Positions 55,362-64,000 of a stretch of DNA of 64,000 nt are shown here, piece by piece. The first letter of the stretch is position 1, and every line of letters begins with the position of its first letter. The position numbers and the translations under genes were made by a program. Origin of the DNA: Aedes albopictus (Eukaryota > Arthropoda > Insecta > Diptera > Culicidae); contig NC_085137.1 of NCBI RefSeq assembly GCF_035046485.1, positions 254,036,733 through 254,100,732 of the forward strand. The letters are read 5' to 3'. Below the pieces are notes generated by a model. It ran no database searches. It worked only from the letters and a program-made list of their open reading frames with translations, and was not told the DNA's origin.

Positions 55362-55784
55362 CAAGGGGTTGGTCATTCAGCACACTTCATTTGTGCCGTG
55401 ATTTTTGAGCGTGCGCCAATATGTGCCTAAACTGTGCCGGTTGTTTTTCAGTGTGTGCCGAAGTGTGCCGAACGTGCCGGAGGTGTGCCGAATGTGCCCA
55501 GTGGAATATTTTCTTAGAATGTTTTTGCGCTAATTATAATCCTGTCTATTTTTGGCGAATGTTATTGGTCTAGTCGGTGTTTACCGACAAAATTCCACCC
55601 AGAACACTTGTCTAGAATCTGTATGAAGGGATTTTTTGCAATCGTAAGTATAATGACAGTTTGATTCCATACCGCAAAGTTGGATTTCTATGTTGTGCCC
55701 ATGTGTGCCGGATTGTGCCGGCATGTGTGCCGAGATGTGCCGGCATGTGTGCCGGGCACAATGTGCCGAGTGACCAACCCCTTG
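55362..55784 (+). mobile_element. 423-bp MITE, copy 3
   Basis: Same orientation as copy 1. Perfect 8-bp duplication TGCTATGC (55354-55361, 55785-55792). Nearly identical to the other two copies over its whole length. Confidence 0.95.
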
Positions 55785-56600
55785 TGCTATGCTCACTCTA
55801 CTAGCCGCTCGGGCATGCACACACTGTAATTGCTGAATGCTTCGCACGGCGAAGGACAGCTTTCACAAACACTCTTTGGAATACGATTCCAAAAATCCCA
55901 CACTAGACTTTCTCCTCGCCCGACGGCAATCACTAATACATGTGTCACGGACACGTTTTTGCTTCACTGTAGTAGTGAGCCAGCAGCACGTCGTGCCAAG
56001 CCCATGAGGTTTCGAAAATTCAACTTCCTTTCGTCAAGATGGCGGCGAACTGTGCCACGGACACTTTCGCCGAGCTTCCGGTACGGTATTGCGCCGGGCG
56101 CTACCACACCATCACTTCCACCAAAATGGCGATTTCGCGAAATCGTTCCACGAATGCAAAAACTTTGTGGAGGCGTAACCCATCCACGAAATATCCGACA
56201 TCAAACGCACAATTTGACGCGGTATCGATCACGACCGAAATTCTCAACACGGCGCGATTAAACTTCCACACAGCAAAAATTATTGTAAAACGCATCGATG
56301 TAATGTATGCCGATGTACTCAAATGCCTATGTAATCGTGATTTTCAGATGCGAAATCACACCATCTCGATGCTAAATCACATCTCCTTTGAAATTACACC
56401 GAAACTATATCATAATTTCCTATTACGCTAAACCTGTGTGATATTTACATTGAGAAGATGTGAATATTACACAGAAACTGTTGCAACCAAGCGGTTACAA
56501 CAATGGATGGGTAAAATTACACAAACTCGATGTCATATCGCATCTTTCACGATGCGATAATAAGTCTCGCAACACTGCCCGCCTTTGTTGTGATCGATCG
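55785..56600. other. Unassigned DNA upstream of BEL gag
   Basis: May include more BEL leader. TCAAGATGGCGGCG at about 56033 resembles a promoter-type motif but stands alone. The short frames at 55830-56431 overlap one another and show no domain. Confidence 0.35.
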
Positions 56601-57662
56601 TGAAACCAGCCGGCCGGCCATGTTTAATTTTATTCATCAGAGTTTTGCTCAAGCGGCTGCGGTTTATCCGTATTTTTCCCGGTTTTCCTGTATTTGGTAA
56701 GTTTAATTATCTTAAAAAGGTTGTATAATAAACTAAAAGTTGTTTCATTCTGTTTTCAGGACAAAATTATGCGTAATACTAGCGGCGGATAGCCGTTGAA
56801 GGTGGAGCCGGCACTTTGTTTCCGGCGAGTTTCCGGGCACGACGAAACTTTGTTCTCTATTGGGTTCCATTGCCTTGAAAAGCCCTGCCGCCGAATCTGC
56901 CGGAGTAGAAGCATCTCCCCCACGCACTGTGATGAACCAGATTAAGCCAGGTGAGTTACAATTCGTTCACATTAATCCAATTTGTTGGCCCCTGTTGTTA
57001 TCGATTTTCACTATGCGAACAATCCAGTCCTTGATATTATGCATGAAAGTGCACTCCCAGTTATTTAAGAATACATTTTTTTTGCAGCGTGCATCAAGCG
57101 TATATGCGTCAAGAATGTGTACAATCCCCCGATTCTTGAGAAGTACCGAAGGAGCGAACACAACAAAAAACCCGGGTCCCCTGAATCGGCACGGTTTCCC
57201 GCAGATGGAACATCCCCACAATCGAGGCCTGGGTAGAGTTTGTTTGACGGCTCCAGTTTGAAGAACCCCAGAAGCATCATACAGGAAAAGCAATCTTCGA
57301 ACTGCGGTTTTGATTGGTATCGGCGAGGGTATCACCGTATCACGTCGGCTAATGTTGCATCAAATTATATACAAGGTAATTTGACATTTTTTGATTAAAT
57401 TTGGAAGTCCCATGTTCTTCATGTAGGTTTATACATAGGTTAACTGTGTGATTTTTTCCATTAATTCATGAAGAAAAGCTTTTTTCTTATAATGCAAAAA
57501 AGCAGTGGAAGTTAAAGTTTATTAATTATTATTTTTCAGTCAAATTCGACAATTGTTTCTCCGGTCGTCACTTGCCTCCGATTTGATAATGGTCTGGACG
57601 TGAAAACTTCTACTTGGAACATCTTTATGTACAGCCCGGATACATACACCTTTTATCTGCAG
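56600..57662 (+). pseudogene. Four exon-like blocks with canonical splice sites, gene not identified
   Basis: Blocks at about 56600-56696, 56760-56950, 57088-57375 and 57540-57662 are separated by introns with clean sites (TTTG/GTAAGT, TTTTCAG, CCAG/GTGAGT, TTTGCAG, CAAG/GTAAT, TTTTCAG, CAG/GTACG). Joining blocks two and three gives a frame through MNQIKP into CIKRICVKNVYNPPILEKYR, but it stops inside block three. Block four reads VVTCLRFDNGLDVKTST, then IFMYSPDTYTFYLQ. This faintly resembles a WD40 blade of NOL10 with residues missing. It could be a decayed gene copy or exons of a non-coding transcript. Confidence 0.35.
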
Positions 57663-57769
57663 GTACGTCTAAATTTATATAGGAAGAAGGATGGTTCCGA
57701 CAGGCTTTTAACCTTTAATTACCGATGGGGTGATGAAAGTCATTGAGGGTATTTTTTGGCATAATACCC

Positions 57770-57965
57770 ATACTTACCTTATTGATCAGACTAAGGCCTG
57801 AGTGTCCTCTGATGTGCGTAGGAGTCGTCTTTATTCTGCTCGGTCCATGGCTGTGCATCTCCAGTTTCGCACTCTGCGAAGGGTCCGTAAATCGTTTTCC
57901 ACTTCATCAATCCACCTAGCTCGCTGTGCACCACGCATCGAGCTACGCATCCAATGCATTATGCC
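57770..57965 (-). pseudogene. 3' end of a non-LTR retrotransposon ORF2
   Basis: On the minus strand the frame reads RGAQRARWIDEVENDLRTLR and then RNWRCTAMDRAE, a stop, and a short tail. This R-W-x-D-x-V-E-x-D...W...A-x-D-R pattern is the C-terminal signature of RTE/I-type LINE ORF2 proteins. A stop replaces the usual Trp. Only about 190 bp are recognisable. Confidence 0.6.
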
Positions 57966-58049
57966 AAACTAGACCTCAATAACATAATAATTTCTCCGGC
58001 GAAAATAGGTTGATAAACTTGAAGCCGCCATTTCCCCTATCGTAATAAA

Positions 58050-58570
58050 ATCATGTTTTTTTTTTATTGGCGTAACGTCCCTACAGGCACTAAGCCTGAT
58101 TCTCAGGAATGTTTCGCTTTTAGATAATGATTTGTGTAGAATATTTTTCTTATTTCGGAATACTCAGAGGAATACTAGGCATTTCAAATATGAAGGAAAA
58201 CAATCGATGAAAGCATCGGAAATTATCAGTTTTAAGTTTATTCTTGCATAGAAGAAGTTTACAATATTTTATGGAGAACTATCGAAACACTACACCGAAT
58301 TGTTTATGTATTTATGTTCAAAGTAATTTCAAATAGTAAGCATTTTGATTCTTCTTATTTCTGGCCATCCGACACCGTTCAGCATCAGCTGTAGTCTAAC
58401 ATCCCCTCATTACTGGTACTAAGCCTAAACACGGACGGTTAGGAAGACATTCGCTCACACCTGACGCCCTACATATCAAACCCATTAACGCATAGGCCGG
58501 GACTTACCTACTATCCGAGGAAAGGCGCGATCAGATATTTTTGTCTTAGAAAGACCGACTGGGGTAAGAG
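58050..58570 (-). mobile_element. SINE-like remnants, Feilai-type tail
   Basis: A T-run followed by TTGGCGTAACGTCCC is the inverse of the Feilai-type 3' end (GGGACGTTACGCCAA plus A). Head-like pieces with AGGCCGGGACTTACC follow at about 58490. The copy is diverged and interrupted. The DNA between the LINE piece and this one shows nothing else. Confidence 0.5.
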
Positions 58571-58743
58571 GCAACCACGCCCACCACTACACCAGCGACT
58601 CCGCTAACCATATAGATTGACTTATCAAAAGGAGGCGATTGTTGGAAAATATTGAGGAATTCTGAGAATGTTTGACAATAGGTATTTGAAAATACCAAAA
58701 GATTTTTGGGTAGTTTTCCCGTAGAGCGCATGATTAACAGAAA

Positions 58744-58815
58744 TGATGAATGAGTGTAATTAGTGTGATTACACTCATTCGAAGAGGGTATTCTGCTGGT
58801 TCGAAATGTCGGTAC
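58744..58815 (-). repeat. Copy of the repeat flanking the 26214 palindrome
   Basis: GATTACACTCATTCGAAGAG followed by GGTATTCTGCTGGTTCGAAA is the inverse of 26172-26232. A small hairpin (GAATGAGTGTAAT and its inverse) sits at 58748-58778. Confidence 0.65.
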
Positions 58816-58909
58816 AAGAGAAATTATGAAATACATTTTATGAATAAGATTTTATATTCATTTGATATTTTTAGAGTTTATTTAAGACTATGATTGAATA
58901 TATTTAGTA

Positions 58910-59079
58910 AGGCGGTGTCCATAAACTACGTAGACTTTTTTTCCGCATTCTCATACCCCCCTCCCCCCACGTAGGCTTTTGTTCATACAAAATTTTCGAA
59001 ATTTGTGTGGAGCGTAGATTTAGGTAGACACCCCCCCCCCCGTCCCCCCTTAGAGTCTACGTAGTTTATGGACAGACCC
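58910..59079. mobile_element. 170-bp MITE with TGTCCATAAACTACGTAGAC ends
   Basis: TGTCCATAAACTACGTAGACT near the left end is matched in inverted form at the right. TA lies outside (58908-58909, 59080-59081). Internal runs of C (CCCCCCTCCCCCC and a longer one) are typical of this mosquito repeat as I remember it. Confidence 0.82.
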
Positions 59080-59253
59080 TAATTATTATCAAAATACATT
59101 TATTTGAGGTTTATGATTATTAATCATAGTGGTTACATGCCTTTGGTTGAATTTCAGCATACGAGCAAGGCTTATCGTAAAGCTTTAAATACGATTATTT
59201 CAAAATTGAGTTTTTAAAAATTCTCAAAAATTCATAAATGTTTCTAAGAGATA

Positions 59254-61500
59254 GGGTTTGCGACCATTTGGGCAGGGGCACCTGTTTTGGGCACTTGCTG
59301 ATATAACTGCTCAATTTTTAACAGATTTGGCAGATACGTACAGTATCTAGCCATGATCAAAAATTCAAGTCAATCATATTCAGGGAAAAACCTGGAAAGT
59401 CAGGGAATGTCAGGGAATTTTTTTCTGGGCCTGGAAAGTCAGGGAATTTTGTTGATGGTCAGGGAATTTTTTGACGGCGTGCATAAAACGATGCATTAGA
59501 TCTTATACAAGCTCCTACAATTATAGAGTTATAGAATCTAGGTACAATGTTTCTATGAACTGTTGTATCTAGGATTCTGATAAACGATCAGATTTTAATG
59601 GATCACTAATATAACTAAAACGGCCGCTATGAAATGAATAGATAGCGCCACCGTAGCCTTGTGTGTTTGACGTAACTCGACTGCTGTCACTGTGTTATCG
59701 TCCATATACGGTGGCGCTTTTGTTTTGAAGCAGTGAGTAGCGGAAAAGTCGGCTTCAATGATCCATTATGAGTTTGGTAGTACTTAGTTAACGTATTGCT
59801 ATTCTTATTTTATGTCAAAATTGTAATTGCAGTCTAGTTTAAAGAAACTAGAAATTCAAACTACATCAAACAGTACTATATAATGTTTGGTAATTTTTAG
59901 ACTCATTGTTTGTTATCGTTTATCTAATGAAATTATTGGTGGATTCAGTCTTGAGATGCATAGTTATTTATCGCACAGATAACAGTTGATTTTATTTAAA
60001 TTCTAATGAAGTTCTGTAACGTTTTTGACAAAATCTTTCTGAGATCTTCTATTTTTTCTAGACGTTGAACTGCCTCTCTTCAACTTAGTGTTCTTTGAGC
60101 ACTTATTAAGAGCCATTAAAGAACTGGAGATAAAAGAAAATCTATCTCTCTATCTTAGTGGGATTTTAGAATTCCTTATTAATTTTTGGTTATAGCCAAA
60201 CCAAAAAAAACAAACAAAAGAAATAAATTCTAAAATATTTTCCTGAGATCATTGCAATATTTTTCTTTTACAAAAATGAAATGCAAATATGTACCCAGAT
60301 CTTTGATGCATTTTGAGCCCTGTGGAAAACTTCAACTCAGATTTTAGATGGATTTATAGACTATAGGGAGATTTTACAAAATGCTCGATAGATTCCTGGC
60401 AAAATCATTGATATCCCTAAAATATTGAGCAAATTCTTGTTTTTTTTTATCCAAATGCTATCTGTAGTGTATTTGTATAACGCAATTTTTTAACAGATTA
60501 CCGCAAACCTTTGCTGATTTTCTATCTGGTGCATATTGTTTTCATGTGATTGTCCCATGCACTTTTACTGAAATCATTGCAAATCATTTCAAAGCAATGT
60601 CAAGATCATGCACAGATCTAATATCAATTTGCTGTAATGAAACCATCAACAATTTCAAGCAGAATATGGAAAAAATGGTGTTTACCAAAGATCCCAATAG
60701 CATTGCAAGTCGTTTGAGGCTCTAGCAGACAGGAGCACAACAAAACTGGAAAGTTTTTTTTTGAGAATTTCCAACAAAATGAAAAGGTAATGTTAATAGA
60801 GAGGAATAGACATTCTCTTCTACTTAAGATTTGTAATACTCCAAACAAATACTTTTTTTTATATATAACAATCATAAAATGGCAAACTCCTAAAAGTCCT
60901 TCAAGTGAAATGTATGCTGCAAATCTTAGTTTTTGAAATTATTTTGGAAGAAATTTGAAACATAACCTACAAGAAATTCTGTAGATTTGTAATGGGATTC
61001 TACCATTTTAATTTAAAGCCAGATTTCAATAATCAAGTTGCTTTTATCAAGGGACGAATTTTCAATAGTGTTTGAAAAGCATTGTCAAAAAAAAAATGGT
61101 AAACAGTCAAACGTTATTTCCAGCTCAGGTTATTTAGTAGAAGATTTCTAAAGAAAACCTGTTGGTCTGCCTCAAACAAATAATGTTGTAATTTTCTAAA
61201 AAAAGATTACCACGTTTCATGGAGGTGAATAAATTAAAGGTTTCAATAAATTTCTTGGAATAAATGGTTCATTTTTTTTCTATTTTTCCTCTTTTGGAAA
61301 ACTAGGAAAACTCAAGAAATTTTGTTTTTCGTGAGTAGACACTAGCTTCGATTTACGCGACCTGGAATTTTTAGTTAGGTAGTCTGGAAAGTCAGGGAAT
61401 TTGATTTTCAAAATTGAGTCGTCACCCTGGTATTGAAATTGACTGAGTTATTGAAGCAAGTGCCCAAAATAGGTCCCCCTGCCCAAATGGTTCCTGACCC
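59254..61500. mobile_element. TA-flanked element with TTTGGGCA phrases (element f), interrupted
   Basis: The inverted ends share ACCATTTGGGCAGGGG and TTTTGGGCACTTGCT, and each starts GGGT. TA lies outside (59252-59253, 61501-61502). Only about 130 bp at left and 70 bp at right belong to it. The rest is the nested element 59381-61429. Confidence 0.78.
59381..61429. mobile_element. Nested non-coding element with CAGGG ends and GTCAGGGAAT repeats
   Basis: The left end CAGGGAAAAACCTGGAAAG and the right end (reverse complement CAGGGTGACGACTC) enclose subterminal repeats of CTGGAAAGTCAGGGAAT at both sides. The layout parallels 27576-31778, where the words are GTCGGGAAA. Flanks ATATT and GTATT may be an eroded target duplication. 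The 2-kb interior is AT-rich and non-coding. Confidence 0.6.
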
Positions 61501-61502
61501 TA

Positions 61503-62200
61503 CATCATGCAGAACATCGGATTCTCTCAAGAGGTTCTTCCTGAACACAATCTGTCGGATTTCTTCCTGAACACAACCTGTCGGAGATTTTTATTATTTT
61601 TTTTTATAAAATTTTAATTTTTTTTCTTAACGATATTTTGCAGATTATGTTCAGTAAAATTTCTCATGTTATTTTTTAGACATTCCTACAAGATGATTTT
61701 TTTAAACAACTTTTTCAAACATTTTTTTAGATGCTGTTGAACTTTCTTCGAAGGATTTCAAAGAGTGATTGATTTAGGGGATTTTCCAAGAGAAATTCCT
61801 TCAGAGATTATTTCAAGAAAAATCTTTTTCTTTGCTTGGATCATTTTTAATAAAAGAATTTCTCCCAAAATTATTCCTTGAGAAATGTAATCAAGATTCC
61901 CCTACAGAACTTTTTTTTATTTTTCAAAGGAAAATTGTTTCACATCAAGTAAAATCCTACGACGAGTTTTTCAAGATAAACTTTTTCTAAGAGGAATTCT
62001 TGCGGGGTGGAGTTGCTGTGGAGATTATCCCAAGAGATTCCTGTAGATGGAATTCATTTGGCGATACATCTTGAAAATTAACGATTCATGGAAATTTTGC
62101 ATGAAAAATTGCCTTCGGTGAATTCTTAGGGGATTTGTATGATTTATTCCTTTAAGAATTCTGCTAGAAAAAAAATCAGCTTAAGGAGTCCATCCAATGA
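61503..62200. other. AT-rich DNA grading into minisatellite
   Basis: No gene. Words like GGAATTCTT and AAGAGATTCC become more frequent toward 62200. The two near-identical phrases CCTGAACACAAYCTGTCGGA (about 61540 and 61566) are a 27-bp tandem duplication. Confidence 0.5.
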
Positions 62201-64000
62201 TTCCTTCAATAATTTGTCCGGAAAATACTCCATACATTCATACAGGGATTCCTATATAAATTCTTCAAGGAATTCGTTAAGATAGCTCTCCTGGGGTTTC
62301 TTAAGGAATTCATCGTGGATTTCTTCCGGAATTACTCCTGGGGTTTATACATGAATTTTTCCAGGGATTTCTCCAGGAACTGCTACAGCGATACCTGCAG
62401 GAGTTCTTCCTCAAACTCCTCGTACGATTCCTTCAGACTTTCTATAAGAATTCTTTCTGCTGTTTCTTCAGAAACTCTTCCTGAGATTCTCTCAAGAATT
62501 CCTGGAATTTCTTCAATTTTTTTTCTTGTAATTTCTCCAGGAATTCCTCAAGGAATGCCTACAGAAATTTCTCCAGGTATTCTTTCAAGAGTTCTTCCAG
62601 GGTTTTCTCTGGGAGTTCCGCCAGAAATTTATCTAGAAACTAGATGTACCCGGCAAACTTTGTCTTGCCTACTGCGTTTTTTGACGTTCCAAGTATCTAG
62701 CCAAGACCTAGTCCCCGGTCAAAATGTATAGAAGATAGATTTTCAAAAACTCTAAATTTCTCCATGTTTTTTGCCTCATAAACCTTCCTTGGGTGAAAAC
62801 TAACAGAACAAAGTTTAGATGACCAAAATCGGACCTTCCGTTCGCAAGTTATGCGCGGTCCCACGTATGCCACTGCATTTTTATATATATAGATATAGAT
62901 AGATAGATATAGAAGATTCGTCCAGGAGTTCTAGAAATTCCTCCAGCAATTTCTATAGGCATTCATCCAGGAACTCCTCCAGACATTCCTCCATTGATTT
63001 CTCCATGAATTTCGCCAATAATTCCTTCAGGGATTTCTTTTGGATATCAGTAATTCTTCAAGGAATACTAGAGATTCCTCCAAGAATTCCTTCAGGAATT
63101 TACGCAGGGTATTCTTCTGGAGATTCCTAGAGAAATTTCTCTAGAAATTCCTTAAGGAATTCTTCTACAAATTTCTCCAGGAATTTCTACAGGTACGTCT
63201 CCCGGAATTCCTCCAAGCATTCTACTAGAAAAGAATCCTCCAGGGATTGTTTTTGGGGTTTCTTCAGGAATCCCTCCAGAAATATGCTCCAGTGATTCTT
63301 TCAGGAATTCTTCCACGGATTTATACAAAGGAATTTTCTGAAGATTCATTAAGGAATTCCTACAGCCATGTCTCCACGAATTCTTCCAGGAATTTCTGTT
63401 GGGTTTCTCCATAGATTCTTTAAGGAGTTCTTCTAGGGATTCCTCGAGGAATTTTTCTAGAAATTTCTTAAAGAATTTCTACAGCTACATCCTCAGGAAT
63501 TCATCCAGAAATTTCTCCAGGCATTCCTCTAGGGGCTCATCCAGGGAATCCTCCAGGAGTTCTTCCAGAGGTTTCTCTGGAAATTCCTTCAAGGATTCCT
63601 CTTGAAATTCCTACGAGAATTCTTGCAGGGATCCCTCAGGAATACCTCTAGAGATTCTGTTAGGAATTTCTCCACGAGTTCATCTAGACATTCCAGCTGG
63701 CATTCTTCTGTAGATTTTACCAGAATTCTAGAGATTCGTTCAGGAATTCCTCTAAAGATTTCTCCGGGAATTTTTACAGGCATGTCTCCAGGAGTTCCTC
63801 CAGGAATTCCTTAAGGAATTTCTCCCGGAATTCATCTAGAGATTCCTCCAGGAATTCGTACAGATATGTCTCCAGCAATTCCTCCAGAAATTTTTCCAGG
63901 CATTCCTCAAGCAAATCCTTTAGGATTTGCTCTAGGGATTACTCCAGGAATTCTTTCAGGAATACCTCCAGACATTCCTTCAAGGATTTGTCCGGAAATT
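62200..64000. repeat. AATTCCTCCAGG-type minisatellite, right end of window
   Basis: Irregular units such as GGAATTCCTCCAGGAATTTC continue to the window edge. Same type as inside the giant inverted repeat. The frames at 62315-62731, 63152-63412 and 63399-63814 are Ser/Arg-rich by-products. Confidence 0.88.
62640..62893 (-). mobile_element. Non-autonomous Helitron inside minisatellite
   Basis: On the minus strand it begins TCTATATATATAAAAATGCAG and ends GTTTGCCGGGTACATCTAG. That is a 5' TC and 3' CTAG, inserted between host A and T. 254 bp. Its ends resemble the Helitron at 2022-2321 (ATATATATA start, GACGGGACAGCTAG end), but the middle differs. Confidence 0.8.

Noticed and set aside
55071..56300. 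5' LTR of the BEL element
   Set aside because: I searched by eye for the start (TGAATGAACG) and AATAAA context of the 3' LTR and found no match.

Overview
The window looks like a piece of a mosquito nuclear genome, most probably a culicine such as Aedes. It has very low gene density and densely nested transposons. It carries BEL/Pao, Ty3/gypsy and Ty1/copia retrotransposons, Feilai-like tRNA-derived SINE remnants, mosquito-type MITEs and long stretches of AATTCC-rich minisatellite. The only convincing host gene is the 5' part of the tweek/KIAA1109 (BLTP1) lipid-transfer gene at 19072-21351 (+). It is cut off by a gap of exactly 500 N, followed at once by half of a gypsy element on the other strand. 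No rRNA, CRISPR array or bacterial-type gene was seen.

Region by region. 1-1951: the 5' end of a Ty1/copia element (minus strand), open to the window edge. 1952-13237: a giant inverted repeat with arms at about 1952-6267 and 10016-13237. The inner 2.6 kb of each arm is nearly identical. The loop holds a probable solo LTR, which holds a hAT element, which holds a SINE. 13238-16185: repeat remnants, then probable promoter-side DNA of tweek. 16210-18637: an unidentified 2.4-kb polyadenylated retroposed sequence with a 24-bp target-site duplication. 19072-21351: tweek exons. 21352-21851: gap. 21852-25714: 5' half of a gypsy element (minus) sitting in an 87-bp tandem repeat.

25715-32515: the 87-bp array, split by a TA-flanked element (26541-32423) that is itself filled with further elements. 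32516-40400: exon-like remnants, more TA-flanked elements, foldback MITEs, a complete non-autonomous hAT (38073-39644) and a satellite present in both orientations. 40400-43180: unidentified spliced-gene remnants. 43850-55133: a decayed BEL/Pao element (minus) broken by a frameshift, a 423-bp MITE, a 1.1-kb TA-flanked element and a complete gag-only BEL element with apparently identical LTRs. 55134-64000: exon-like remnants, LINE and SINE pieces, nested TA-flanked elements, and AATTCC minisatellite holding a small Helitron.

The most interesting points are the gag-only LTR element, three 423-bp MITE copies with perfect 8-bp target duplications, a set of TA-flanked elements built from short repeated 'phrases', the giant inverted repeat whose arms act as each other's empty sites, and the unidentified retroposed sequence upstream of tweek. 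Family names come from recognition by eye; no database search was run.
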